The translations under genes were made by a program, and so were the position numbers. Shown here piece by piece: positions 40,601 through 52,161 of a DNA stretch of 64,000 bases (the first letter of the stretch is position 1; every line of letters begins with the position of its first letter). Source of the DNA: Chaunax sp. Z400 (lineage: Eukaryota > Chordata > Actinopteri > Lophiiformes > Chaunacidae); assembly GCA_037577475.1 (NCBI GenBank), contig CM075203.1:5225501-5289500 (forward strand), in the 5' to 3' direction. The notes under the pieces were generated by a model. It had not been told where the DNA came from, searched no databases, and saw nothing but the letters and a program-made list of their open reading frames with translations.

Positions 40601-42145
40601 AACGGCCCACACACTGAAGCAATTATATGAATAATATGGGGTGTTTTAACAGCTGTAGTCTGGGGGAGAGCAGGGTGAGAGGCCAGGATTCAATGAATCG
40701 TGGAATGCCCAGACACAGAGACCCATCACAATACCAGCATCTCACTCACCAATGACAAAAAAGGTGTATTTCAGTTTGCAAAGTGGAAAATGCTTAACAA
40801 AGGCATTCATTTCTTGTGCCAGTGGAAGGCATCCAGACGCTGACACATCTCTGGCACAGAGATACTAGAGTAGGTTGTATTTAGCAATATTTTCATGTGA
40901 ATCTTAATCTAACCTATTTTTGTAGGACAGATGACAAATATGTCCATATGATGAAAGTGGCTACTAGCTTGACATTTTGGTTGCATGTATTTGCTTTTTT
41001 TGCCAAGAGTATGATGAGAGGATCTATAACACTGTCATATATTAGGTTAATATGAAGTGAGTCTGAGTTCATTGCTGGACTAGATGTAACATGATGATAA
41101 ACATGTGTATGACTACTTACACATGCAGACATGAGACAAAGTCAATCTCCCTGCATGCAACCAAATTCCTTCACCCATGCATATACGAACTGATGAGGCT
41201 GACAGTGTCAAATCAACTGAATTCAAATTATGATGAGTGATTTCAGCCAAGTGACCAGTCACTGTTGCTAGATATCTAGCCTTTGTGTCTGGTTCCAATT
41301 CATTCATACTTTTTCACTTTTGCTTTTTTCGGACACAGATGCATACAAACAGCAATGGATTTGTGACATAACATAAACCGCCCTATTGGTAGTCAAAGGA
41401 CCCATATGGCTCTGCTAAGATGGCCTTGTTGTGCCTGTTACAAATCACCCTTATGGCAAAGGTTAAAAAGGCCTGTCTTTTTTCTGTATGGTCAAAAGGC
41501 TTTGGGGTCCAGATGGAAGCCTCTCGAGGTCCGGTTTTGGCCCGGGGGCCGCCAATTGATGACCCCTGATTCAGAGTAATATCAAAAATAAAGCATGGTA
41601 TGCTTTAAGGTGCAGTTAAATTGTGATTTGCAAGTTGCTAACAAAACCTATCTTTGGGTTCTCGATCAGTATATCTTCCCCAGCTCCACCCTCCCTTCTA
41701 AATATAGTCACTTCAGACTTAAAAACAAGATGGTGACGGCCTTAATGTTAAACTCAAGGCTTAAAAATGAGTGATGTCACAATGGTTCTGTCGACTATTT
41801 ATTATATAGTCTGTGGTTATATCTTGTTTTTTAATTTGCTCTCCAACTCCAGGAAGTCTTTGCACTTGAAAAATAAAAATTAAAAACATACAACACCCAA
41901 TGAAACCGCAATTTCTTGTTTTTACATTTCTGTTTGTCTGTGGATTTTTTTTTAAAACAGCTAAATATGACACATTGTTCAGTATTAGAGTTTCTGGTCA
42001 GTGGATTTATTCTTTACTTTGGACAGACTCAAGGTATCACCTTCCCTGTCCTTTCAGTCTTGTATGCAAAGCAAAGTATTAAATCATCTGGTAGCTCAAG
42101 CTTCATATTTAGCATACACACATGAGAGTGGTATTCCTACCCCAA
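34621..42145. other. No gene seen
   Basis: 7.5 kb. Weak repeat-like traces are AAGTCAAGTCTCAAGTCAAG near 36115 and GGGGGCCGCCAATTGATGAC near 41545, both reminiscent of fish repeats. No gene. Confidence 0.5.
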
Positions 42146-42148
42146 ACA

Positions 42149-42185
<37 letters not shown>
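42146..42185. repeat. (CA)n microsatellite
   Basis: About 20 CA units with one CATA interruption. Confidence 0.96.
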
Positions 42186-42187
<2 letters not shown>

Positions 42188-45100
42188 CTGCTCCAAAATT
42201 ATCAAGCGCTCTATAGTTTAAACTGGGTCCTTTCCCGTAACAACCTCCTACCTCCAGGTTGTAAAAATGGTCTTCCTCATACAACTCCCCCTCTGGTGGT
42301 TATGACTGATACTCGTCTCACCACACGAGTTCCTGGGAAAAAAACCACATAAGATGCGCCACTCAATGACCCAAAACATCTGCTGCTAATAGGGGTCAGT
42401 TTTATCCCCGGGTCCTCTAAAAAAGTCCTGCACATCGCAACTAAATGAAAAACACAAATGGCATGAATCAACCAGGCTGTGTGTTATTTCCTAGCACTTG
42501 TATCAACATGCTAGGAAACCTGCTGAGCTGTGAAATATCTAAGCGAGGACACCTGGTGATTTTCCTCTGCTCCAAAAAATGGAGGCCAGGGTCAAGTGAG
42601 GAGAGAGTAACGGTCGTCCAGTTGTTGTGTCTGCTAAGTGGGATTTGTTGTGACTGATACTATTTGGGAGGGTTGTGAATCCAGCTGTAGGGTAACAGTG
42701 ACTATTTTCAGAAGATGCCTCAGTTGCTTGAATATTCTGGGGATTTTCGAGAAATAAAGTGAGGTAGAAAGTTTTGTGACTATAATGGACGGCATCCGTT
42801 GGAATTGCCACGCAAGGGCAGAAGCAGTTCACCCTACACGGCGGTTTCTTGGTGAGAACTAAACAACTCACCCAAAAATGCACCAGCACCCTTTTTTAAA
42901 TCAAAATCCATCCATTAAAGCCTCCATAAATGTGAGATTTTTTTTACATATGTGGGTATTCATTTGCAGTTTCTTAGCCCACAATCCAACAGGGGCTCTC
43001 TTATCGGGCCCCGTGGACCTCTCCAAACACTGGGAGCTCTTCTGGTGTCAGGATTCAAACATCTGTACTAGACACATGTGAACAGCCATTTGTTTGTCAG
43101 ACAGTGATTGAGTGCATGACTCAAACTACCAGGAAAGAGCTGATAGAGATGTCTATTAGCTGCCCTTAACTCCCTCTCACTCTGTCGTCGTGCCGCTACA
43201 ATGCAGAGCTTCAACAGAAGGGCTGCTCTTTATTGTGGTATCGTAGCCAGTCACCATTCACTGCATCTGACAAATGTTATACCCTTGATAGAGAAAGGGT
43301 GGTGACATCATTTTCAAATGTCTCTTCAGTGAGATATCAAGAAAAGCACAATTGCGTCCAACACGAGCCCTCCAATCCTGCGCCGCAGCTCTTTTTTCTC
43401 CTTTTGTGGTGCAGGAAGACTTTTGTAGTCCAGCGCTACAATTAATTTTCTGTTCGTTTTGTGGCAGGAAGTAGAGTCACATGCCGTTTGCCGAAACTTC
43501 TCGTCTGTGAATCGCCTTTTTGTTCCCAGGTGCCACCCCCTTCCCCTCATCTCTCAGACGATATGCGTCTACTGACCCCTAAACGGGGAAGTTTTATGTG
43601 GATGACCTTTGACTTTTACGTCTCCGTATTAATGTCTGAGAAAATAGTGAAATTATGACACTTAACACTGTCGCCTGCGTGTGTCTGGAGCTGCTCTGTG
43701 AAGACTGGGGGCCATTGAGACCACAGGTCAATCCAATGACACCATTCGCTCTCGCTTAATAGTAAAACATTCATACTGACATGCCGTGAAAACCTAATAA
43801 ATACCATATTCAAATTGATTGCTAAGCCCCTTTAATAAAGTAGTTTCAGACTTAAATGGAATCCTGTGCTTATTTCTTTGATAAGCATTTGGTTATAGTA
43901 AACATAAAGACAGTATAGTGTTATTTGTATGCAAGATTATTTCTAAATAATTGTACATACATTTAAAGACCTTGAGATGTCAGTCACAAACAGAAGAGAT
44001 ATGACTTGCACTGCAGAGGCGTCTGTAACTGTTTGAACATTCAGGACTTGCCTCTGCACAGGTCTATGAACAGGTCTAGTGGGCCCCCCAGAGGATGAAT
44101 AGCAAAAATCAGTCCTGTCTGTCAATAGTGGCACAGAATCATCTAACATTTAAATCAAATTTGTGCCATAGCCTCTGGTGGTAAAACACCGGTGCGTTTG
44201 ACTTTGTTTTTGTTGTCTTTGTGTAGGTCTTTTGTATGAAATAGGTCTTGCAGATAGAAAATAATCTCTTTGCAATTAGCTAAATACATTCCAGATGTCA
44301 CACAGTAAAAACAGATGGTCTCACGGTACAATCAGTCAATTCTTAAATGAAAAAGAATAAAGTTTATACCTAATGAAATAAACACAAAATCAAGGATCAG
44401 GGGAAAAATCTTGCTACCTTTACAGTTCGGTTACACAATGGCTCTTTGAATGAAGCGTTTGCAACGACCTCAGCTAACTCAGGTGTCGCCTCTTCAGCCT
44501 GTATCGGTGTTCCTGGACATGTGTTAGCATGGAGCCATCTGTGGGTAACAACACAGCACGCTCATCTGTTTGGGGTTGGTCCTGAACACGACAAGCCAGA
44601 AGCTAGCGGTAGCCTCTTTGATCATCTTCCTGATGTGTGGTCACAGTGGATTCACTTCACTCTTTTTGGCTCAATCAAGGGCCCTCGAATGCAGCGTGGT
44701 CCAACTTTAGAAAACAAGAACCTTCCCTCTGCAGAGGCACCACAGAGAGCCAATCAATGAGCAATCAGATTCCCTCTTATCTATTTGGCTTGGCTGGAAG
44801 TCCCATATCTCGGTAATGGTGTTCTTGTTAATTGCCTCCCTTCGTTTCTGGCTGTATACCCTTTGGTTTATGATCTCTATCTACAAATGAGTTCAGAAAG
44901 GCATATGGATCTTGTTTCCAGCCTGGCTCCCCCCTGAATCCTAACGGGGAAACAGCGCTTACCGTGTGGCTGGCCTGGCGTTTAAAGCCGCTCTAAGATC
45001 AAGGCACTTGTTGTCGCTCCTATGTGTTGATGTCACTGCTCTGTCAGGCCCTGAAGTTGTTCGTTATGATCCTTGTTTAAGCTTAACTTCAGCCGTTTCC

Positions 45101-46203
45101 AAGAATCAGCTCAGTATATGGCAGCCTTTGAGAACAATGTCCAGAGTGTTTTTTCCACAATGGTGCGATTCATCATGAGTCAGTTCCCCATGAGAATTGT
45201 GTAATTTGCATATTCATTAAACGTTTGCATCTGATGCCCATCTTGTTAGACCTGGAGACGGTGTGCTATCTGGACAGCTCCGGGGCAAGCCAGCCACCCG
45301 TCTGAGTGACATGCAAACACAAAAAAATAATGCAGACCACAATTTGGTTAATCACATTCTATACCATGACTGGCCTGGACTGACAAGAGTGCCCTAGTCT
45401 CAGACCTGCGTGACAAAATTTGAAAAATTAATTTGACAAATGAACTATCATGCTAATATCCGCCTTTGGAGATGGAGACCCATGTAGAGCAAAGGTCAGC
45501 TGGGTCATTCTGAACTATCTTTTGTCGCCTTTGCCCGAACCTCCAACCCTTAAAGACTTCTCCTTCTGTGAGAAGGTTAACTGGCACATCTTTCAAGCTT
45601 CTCCTCATGCATTAATAAACCTGCACCCTCCTCTACCAGCCATCCCTTTGGCCTGCACAAGGGAGCAGAAGGTCTAAGAGCATTCCTCCATGAAGACTTT
45701 CCCTTTTTCTAACTTTGCTTTGATTTTACACTCATTATCCCCCCCTGCAGCTCTGCCAGCCCTGGCCAAAAGACTCCATACGTGATGAGACAATGGGGGG
45801 GGAGCTGTGCTGCATGATGAAGCTAAGCCAAGCTTGGTGTAGCAGGAGAGGATTGCATTGAGGCACCATTATCCTCAGTTTTCTCCCGATCAAATTAATT
45901 AGCAGCAGAGCGCTCCTGAAAGAATGGATTCTCCAAAACGGTACGTCTTGCCCGGGTCCCTTAATAACCCTTTGTTATTCACGGGTACTCAGCTGTTGTG
46001 CTGTTGCTGTCAAAGCAGCGGACCTTCTCTGTGATCTTCAACCTCCCTAATGATGCCCTTGAGGCACCAGTGCCAGAGGGCAGCTGGCAGGGTGAAAGGT
46101 CTCTCTGGATGCGACGAACTCCTCAGCACTCTGATGACTTCACCCATCTTGTTTGAAGTACCGCTAAAGCTAAAAACCCACAAAGATTTGTTGTTGCGTA
46201 AGT
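42186..46203. other. No gene seen
   Basis: 4 kb between the CA repeat and the end of the fbxw10-like gene. No coding region or recognised repeat. Confidence 0.55.
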
Positions 46204-46621
46204 TTTATTCAGGATGAGGGGAACTTTACAGATGTGAATATTCTACATGAAAAGTTCCAACACTGGGACAGCAGGTTTAAACTGCCAGGCACGAAATACT
46301 ATAACTGCAATTTGAGATTACAGATTTGAAAAGCCATTTATGTTGCATTAATTACAAAAAACAAATTATTAATGGTGGAAAATCAAATTGAAAGTGCTTG
46401 AAATTATGAAAATACTTCTTCTTTTTTTAAGTCTGAATGCAATCAAACTACCTAAAATATCCTCAAGACACCACATAAAAACTGTGAATTAACTGTATGA
46501 CTCCTCAATCCAAGTGAAAATATAAGTGGGAACTCAATACATTCAACTTCAGGAAAAAGAAGAAAAAAAAAATCTATACTGCAAAACACTTGGATGATAC
46601 AATACTGACCCCTTGTGGAGA

Positions 46622-46627
46622 TTTATT
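46622..46627 (-). terminator. Candidate polyadenylation signal of the fbxw10-like gene
   Basis: AATAAA on the minus strand, 94 bases past the stop codon. A second AATAAA lies at 46204-46209. Confidence 0.5.
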
Positions 46628-46720
46628 GAAACATCACATATAGAATATGATGCTTTTGAGCAACAAACATGTCCAAGAACAGCCATTATATAGCTGTGAA
46701 TAACAGTCAATTAGCTTCTC

Positions 46721-47373
46721 TTAATGCACATGTGACTTTTTTCTCACTCTTTTCTCCTCATTGTCCCTCTTGGACAGTTTTTGCTCCCAGATTTCACATT
46801 CTTCCATCTGGGTCACTGTGAGCAGCCTGAATCCGGCCTGCTCTCTGAACGGATCCACAGGGCTGATTCTAGGCAAGCTTGCGCTACTTTTCATGGAGCA
46901 TTCTGGATTAGGTAGCAATCTCATGAGTCTGCAATCAGGAGCCTGTGGCCCCTCTGTGGCACTGATTGCCCTGTGTGTGTCGGCACTGTGAGACCGTGTT
47001 CTGTCTTGGATTGTGCTTGTTACACTTTGATTGACAGCTCCTTTTAAAGCTGGGACACAGGTCTTGCCCTTCCTGGGCCGAGCCTCACATGTGTGCGACT
47101 GTGGTTGTATGCGGGCGCGCTGGCTCTGTTTCCGAGCCTGCAGGTTGGGGTGCAGAGGATCCTGAGACGCGTGAGGACCCCACGAATCTCGCAGCATGGC
47201 GTTGCACTCCGTGTTGATGCTTACTTCATCCGTGCGCTGCGCCCTCTGGATGGCGTTGACCTTGAGGAGGATGGAGTCCCGTGTCGAAGGATTATGAGGG
47301 CCCCTCCTCTTCATCCGTTGGCTCGTTGCCCTCTTGCTCTGAATAAGTGACTGCTTAGCACTGCGCTCTCCGG
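46721..47373 (-). CDS. fbxw10: fbxw10-like exon 12 (C-terminal tail and stop)
   Basis: The longest open stretch of the gene. It encodes about 217 residues rich in Arg, Ser, Pro and Gln with no recognised domain, ending in TAA. It is joined in phase after CTCATAG. Confidence 0.85.
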
Positions 47374-50300
47374 CTATGAGGGAAAAGTTTAATTTACAAC
47401 AAGGAACAACTGATCTTCAAACCTATTTCTACTATTCCTGACTTTGAGCATGCTTACCTTCTGCTTGACATTTAGCGGAGGAAGACAGGAAGTGGGTGTG
47501 GGGAAGCAGCTCAGCTCTCTCTGGTTTCTTGCTGCTACAGTCATGCGCTTTTTGGCTGGGTGACGCCACCTGTGCTTTGTTATCGACCCCGACGGAAGTA
47601 AGGTGAAGCTTTCCAAGCGAAGCTGCAGATTCGTGAGAAACGGCACCCTGGCCTCCCTCTGTTGACTCTGCGTAATCCCAGAACACTTTGGCAAACTGGT
47701 AGCGCTTCACGCCGGATTTTGCGTTCACTATAATACTAAAGGAAGGTGTGGAATTAAGATGCGACAAATTGCTTACTTGCATTGATCATAACATCACAAT
47801 TATAAAGCCGATACAATAATAAAACTTCACATGCTTTCATGAGAGTGCATCTGACTCACCTGTTGTCATGGACGTGCAGGGACAGTATTCGCCCTGCTTC
47901 AGCCTCGACCATAATGTCTCTCAAACAGTCGCCAGTGAGGAAATTAAATATGCGAATCTTTCCATCGGCACAGCCAGTAATGACACGGAGGTAGACAAGA
48001 GTCAGAGATTTTACCTCTCTGCAGAAAAAGTCAGCATTCAACATGTAAGTATATTACAGTGTAACTGTGTAAAACAGCATAATTCGCATTGTTTGTTCAG
48101 AAGCTGATGCAGGAACAGGCAAGGAGCAGGCAGCAAGGTAAGAAAATGTACATTTAGACATTATATTCTTATACGATTGAAATGAAAATGGTGAAGAAAT
48201 TCGCTCAGAATGTCAGCTCCAAAGGTTTCTGGCTCACTTTGGGTGGCTGAAGGTCATAAGACACTGTTTGGCGTCGCAGTTGATGCTCCAGGCCATGACT
48301 TGACCGTTAGAGTCCCCGGACAAAAGGTGCCATTCGTCGAAGAACAGACACTTCACTGAGCTCCTGTGGGCATCGATCACCTTCAGGAAAATAGGACAAT
48401 ACACAAACCAAAGGATGACATGACCGATGGTTTGGTGCACTACATATAAAACAGTTTAAGACTGTGTATATTAGTCCCCGGGCTGATATTGTTACCCTGA
48501 GCAGCGATGCATTCTCCATGTCCCAGATTTTGACCAAGCCCCGATCACAGCTGCTATAGACTGTTCTTGCGCTGATCCTCACACACTGGACAGGACTGGG
48601 GTGCTTGAATTTAAAATCCTCCAAATTCTTCCCTGTGTGTAGACTCCACACTGGCAGTGTGGTGGGTAAGTTAACACACATACATATATGAGTAAAATAA
48701 AACAAAGTTTACATCATAGTTTTAAAACATTAAAAAACACAGCCCCTTTGCAGGGTTGCTGCGGGGCTGGAGCCTATCCCAGCTGACACTGGCCGAGGGG
48801 GCCGTCACATTCAGAGACAAACACACACACTCACACCTCTGGGCCAATTAGAGTCACTAATTCACTTATGTTTCATGTCTTTGGACAGTGGGAGGAAGAT
48901 GGAGGATCAAACCAGACACAGGGAAAACATGCAAACTCCACATACAAAGGCCGCAGGTCTGGATCCAAACCCAGAACCTTCTTGTTGTGAGGGGACGGCG
49001 CTAACCACTCTACCACCGTGCAACAAGAAGGCAAAAATGTGATAATGCTACAAATAATTCTAACCTTTCATGATCCTGTATTGTAAACTAGCTTACCTTT
49101 TACTAGACAGTCTTTACCTCCTGAGACAAGTCTGTCAGCGTGGACATCCAGGCAGTTGACAGTGCCAGAATGACCATACAGCGCCATCACACACACGTCT
49201 GTCTTCAGATCCCAACACCTACAAGTGTGATGAAACACCCGGCCTATCAAATCTAGTTGACGAGGAATGCATCATCCTCACTCACAAAAATCTAAAGTTA
49301 TGACACCGTGCACCAGCTTCTGCCTCCTCCTCACCTGATACTTGCATCACAGCTCCCAGTTATCACCAGGCCTCTGTCGTGACAGAGCAGCACCGCCCGA
49401 ATGCTGCCAACGTGGCCCTTCATTGCTGCCATCTCTTTTGTGTCTGACGCCACATAAAGCAGATGCACCTTGCAGTCCTTGGAGCCCGTGGCCAGTAAAG
49501 AGCCACCTCTGTAGTCCACCACCCGATGGGGGTCTTCTCTGTCGAACACAACCAGATCACCTCAGTTTTATGATGCAATGTTTTCATTCCACTGTGCAGG
49601 GTTTAGTCAGGCACTCTTAAAATCTTAAAGGAAGCTTCAAACACCAACTTGTTGAGCAGCACTGTGGTAAAATATGCACCACAATAAACATTTCGCTCTT
49701 CCATTTGCACCGTCTTGGTTTTGACTTTGGCGTAAGCGGCTTCAAATGGCTTGACCTGTAGAAACCAATCAAAGAACAAATAATCCACATGTTGACAATC
49801 ATATCTCTGACACACAAATGATGTTTGTAGGGCTGGGGTATTGATTTGTTGACCTTTTGTACACCAGGATGAATATCCACTTTCTCGTCATCCTTGACTG
49901 GTACAGGGACTCCAATGAAGCTGGCGTGAGTAGGACTCACTATATTGATACCTCTGAACCTCTAGAGGGAAGAAAAAAAAAAAGATAACTGATCGTATAA
50001 TTATATTTTAAATTATTCCACAGGAAAATAAATGTTATTCTCATCACCAAAAGCTACAACTTTAAACACTGAACAAATCCTTTATGCTTAAATATTTACA
50101 GTATATGAGTAAATCCTGTAAATATATAAATAACCAACCGTCATAATTGCCTTGATTTGATACTGAAAAATTCTTCGGAACTTGATCTCCTCCATGGTTT
50201 CCTGTGCAAGGTGCTGCCAGTTTTGACAAACCTTCTGGCAGCGTCTCAGCGTGGGCTCATCCAACAGACCTGGTAAAAAAAAAAAGACACAGGTTTATGT

Positions 50301-51562
50301 TCATTAGCTGATAGTAGAATTTACTGTATTGTGACTTAATTTACTCAAATGTTTGATTTTTATTACTGATTTAAAAAATACCAAATGTAAATTGAATATT
50401 CGTCACAGTGGACGTTTTTTGTTTGTCATCTTCTTCCTTTTAAGTCATCTTTGTAACCTGTGCAGAGGTCACTGGGAGCAAACAGTCAATTGGTTGCTTT
50501 GGAGAGCTTTGTTTTTCTTATACCCACTTGAATAAATTGGATTTAAAAAAGAACATTACCTAAAATCCTCTTTGACAGATAAACAGGGAGGCCCCCTATG
50601 AAGTCACGGTATCGGCTGACCCCAGACACAGACTTTGAGGACCCTGGCACCACCATAAGAGCAGGGTCCTCTGAGTCTTCATCACTGTATTGCTCATGCT
50701 GAATGGTACTGCAACTACTCACTGAAAAGAGGAGGAGATTATTGTGTGGAAAAAAATCATAATAATAAAAATACACAATACAAAGCTCGGGTGTCATTGA
50801 GAAAATAATTAATTTCATTAAATTTATACATTCCTGAAACAGCTAAGTGTGCAACTCTGTATTTCACTGACATCTAGCGGTAAGAGTAGGAATTGCAATG
50901 CAACACAAATACAGTACTCAACCCTGGGGATGAGCTTGCACAAATTAAATTTAAAATGACTGTATATTTTAATTAAAGTGTCTATAAATAAATGAATGAA
51001 TAAATAAATCCACCTTAGACATAAAGAAACGTTCTAACCATGATATATGTGCTTTCTTTTTACCTTTACTTTGCAGGAACCCTCGTTTTTGTCTGACCAG
51101 AAGCACGCTAGTCAAATTGGCGACCATGCGTAATAGTTCAGAGTCACAGAGTGAGAGTAGTTTGCAGAGATAGCGCGTTTTTATCCAGTCGGGACTGCTT
51201 TCGAACCAGTCCCAGATCTCATTCATGTCAATGCCGAGTGGTTTCCCATCCAACTCTCGGTCTGTATTGCGGCAGGGATAATCTTGACGACACGCTGGTC
51301 TCTTTGACTTGGCGTAAGTGAATAAAGTCCATGAAGTTACACTCAGTGTAGTTTGGATGCTTTCGAGCACTCGGGTGTTTCTGCACCGTAAAATAAGCTC
51401 CACGATGAATCTCCTCTTGAATTCATTCGACATCCTCCACAAATGCTGAGTGGAAGCCGGTGATTTCGTGGAAAAGGCACAAGTCGGACAAATCCCGCAC
51501 ATGTTGAGACATCCCTCACTTGTTTTACAGTTCGGTTCGCATGCCGACACACTTCTACCCAT
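46721..51562 (-). CDS. fbxw10: FBXW10-like F-box/WD40 protein, 12 coding exons
   Basis: Expected role: F-box substrate receptor of an SCF (Skp1-Cullin1) ubiquitin ligase; this is family knowledge. Coding exons on the minus strand, in order: 51562-51064, 50721-50560, 50269-50139, 49961-49854, 49755-49649, 49538-49335, 49218-49097, 48650-48496, 48380-48238, 48018-47860, 47735-47458, 47373-46721. Borders are GT-AG, phases join throughout, and the sum is 2721 bases (906 residues plus TAA). Seen: a Cys-rich N-terminus; an F-box at about 206-252 starting DFIGGLP; seven WD40 repeats at about 325-610 with signatures such as LVSGGKDCLVKVWSL, LVKIWDM and DGKIRIFNF; and a basic Ser/Arg-rich tail. FFDEWHLLSG and DGKIRI resemble mammalian FBXW10 as I recall it. 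I chose the ATG at 51562 (A at -3, G at +4); in-frame ATGs at 51577 and 51673 are alternatives. The first donor is ambiguous (51064 or 51070). Confidence 0.88.
47458..47735 (-). CDS. fbxw10: fbxw10-like exon 11 (last blade and tail)
   Basis: Starts with SIIVNAKSGVKRYQFAKV, the closing WD40 strand, then runs into a low-complexity Ser/Lys-rich tail. Acceptor TTTAG, donor GTAAGC. Confidence 0.85.
47860..48018 (-). CDS. fbxw10: fbxw10-like exon 10 (WD40 repeat 6)
   Basis: Encodes LRVITGCADGKIRIFNFLTG and the start of the last blade. The donor is GTGAGT. The segment is strongly FBXW10-like. Confidence 0.88.
48238..48380 (-). CDS. fbxw10: fbxw10-like exon 9 (WD40 repeat 5)
   Basis: Encodes VIDAHRSSVKCLFFDEWHLL and then SGDSNGQVMAWSI, one WD40 blade. 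It ends phase 2 at GTGAGC. Confidence 0.88.
48496..48650 (-). CDS. fbxw10: fbxw10-like exon 8 (WD40 repeat 4)
   Basis: Encodes VWSLHTGKNLEDF and SSCDRGLVKIWDM. The intron before it contains the L2-like repeat at 48741-49023. Confidence 0.87.
48741..49023. repeat. L2-like LINE 3' end inside intron 7 of the fbxw10-like gene
   Basis: Recognised by phrases typical of a very common fish repeat: GGAGCCTATCCCAGCTG, ACACACTCACACCT, CATGTCTTTGGACAGTGGGA, CATGCAAACTCCACA and CGCTAACCACTCTACCACCG, in the usual order. No open reading frame remains. The family name (L2-like) is from memory; the insertion inside the intron is read directly. Confidence 0.75.
49097..49218 (-). CDS. fbxw10: fbxw10-like exon 7 (WD40 repeat 3)
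   Basis: Encodes CWDLKTDVCVMALYGHSG and DRLVSGGKDCLVK, a complete WD40 blade closed by the next exon. The donor is GTAAGC. Confidence 0.88.
49335..49538 (-). CDS. fbxw10: fbxw10-like exon 6 (WD40 repeats 1-2)
   Basis: Encodes LLATGSKDCKVHLL and GHVGSIRAVLLCHDRGLVI, i.e. the d strand of one blade and the GH...D core of the next. The donor is GTGAGG, phase 2. Confidence 0.88.
49649..49755 (-). CDS. fbxw10: fbxw10-like exon 5
   Basis: Encodes KPFEAAYAKVKTKTVQMEER followed by NVYCGAYF, which resembles the start of the FBXW10 propeller. It ends phase 2 at a second GTTGGT donor; joining to exon 6 restores a Lys codon. Confidence 0.78.
49854..49961 (-). CDS. fbxw10: fbxw10-like exon 4
   Basis: Links the F-box to the WD40 domain (FRGINIVSPTHASFIGVPV). 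The acceptor follows a strong T-rich tract. The donor after CAAAAG is GTCAAC and opens a short intron of 98 bases. Confidence 0.75.
50139..50269 (-). CDS. fbxw10: fbxw10-like exon 3 (rest of F-box)
   Basis: Encodes LLDEPTLRRCQKVCQNW and the helix after it. The L..L..C..VC..W pattern is typical of the second half of an F-box. The exon ends phase 0 at a weak GTTGGT donor. Confidence 0.85.
50560..50721 (-). CDS. fbxw10: fbxw10-like exon 2 (acidic linker, start of F-box)
   Basis: A pyrimidine-rich tract ending in TTTTCAG precedes the exon. It encodes an acidic stretch (SDEDSEDP) and then RYRDFIGGLPVYLSKRILG, the first F-box helix. The donor is GTAATG. Confidence 0.85.
51064..51562 (-). CDS. fbxw10: fbxw10-like exon 1 (start, Cys-rich N-terminus)
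   Basis: Encodes about 166 residues, with paired cysteines (CGICPTC) near the start and the segment MNEIWDWFESSPDW further on. The exon ends phase 1 at a GTAAAA donor. A donor six bases earlier (GTAAAG after 51070) is also in phase. Confidence 0.8.
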
Positions 51563-51661
51563 CTTAAAGGAGTTCATTTCGATGATATTCGTAGCTTGCG
51601 CTCTTTTGCCAGTGTCGTTGCTGTAAACAATATCAACAAACATACAGACTGCTTTCAGTGG

Positions 51662-51674
51662 GTTTCCAGGCAAC
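51662..51674. promoter_or_regulatory. RFX X-box-like motif upstream of the fbxw10-like start
   Basis: GTTTCCAGGCAAC is an imperfect inverted repeat close to the RFX-site form GTNRCC-spacer-RGYAAC, with one mismatch in the left half. It sits about 100 bases upstream of the chosen start codon. RFX binding is inferred. Confidence 0.35.
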
Positions 51675-51864
51675 AGGTTTCACGCGCCAGCAGAGAATGG
51701 ATGCCATCGAGCTAATGTGGCCGAGTTAGCTTGCTATTTAGCCTCAATATTCAAGTACTTTTGTTCATGCAGTGTGACAGAATATGGTGCTTGTTACGGT
51801 AGGGGGTGAGCTTTCATCCATGTTTACTAGTGTATGAATAAAATCGAAAATACGATATCGTGTC

Positions 51865-51869
51865 AAAAA
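51865..51869 (-). terminator. Pol III terminator of the tRNA gene
   Basis: A run of five T on the minus strand begins six bases after the tRNA 3' end, as expected for RNA polymerase III termination. Confidence 0.75.
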
Positions 51870-51874
51870 CATCT

Positions 51875-51945
51875 TGCGCCGCCCGGGAATCGAACCCGGG
51901 TCGCAAGAATGGGAATCTTGCATGATACCACTACACCAGCGGCGC
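51875..51945 (-). tRNA. tRNA-Gly, anticodon CCC
   Basis: The minus strand reads as a full 71-base tRNA. The seven-base acceptor arms GCGCCGC and GCGGCGC pair perfectly, followed by an A discriminator. The D arm starts TGGTGTAGTGG (internal A box). The anticodon loop is ATTCCCAT with anticodon CCC, and the T arm contains GGTTCGATTCC (B box). No intron is present and CCA is not encoded, as usual for eukaryotes. It looks intact and functional. It lies between two divergent protein genes, about 310 bases upstream of the fbxw10-like start and on the same strand as that gene. Confidence 0.97.
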
Positions 51946-52091
51946 AGTTGATATCATTCAAATCAGCACCGTATTTCAACAAGATAAGAATACAATTGGT
52001 GGAATAAGAAAATAGTGATGGTGATGGTTGAACATAATTGGAAATAGTGTAAACACAATTGCTATTGTCGACAAACCGCAAATAAGTTGAT

Positions 52092-52099
52092 TGACGTCA
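52092..52099. promoter_or_regulatory. CRE palindrome TGACGTCA
   Basis: A perfect CREB/ATF consensus site in the interval between the divergent fbxw10-like and prdm9-like genes, about 70 bases upstream of two ETS-like motifs. Function is inferred. Confidence 0.5.
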
Positions 52100-52161
52100 T
52101 CACTTTTATTTTGAGAAGAACAAATAAATATGGACCTTTATGCTGAAAGTTGAAGTTATTT

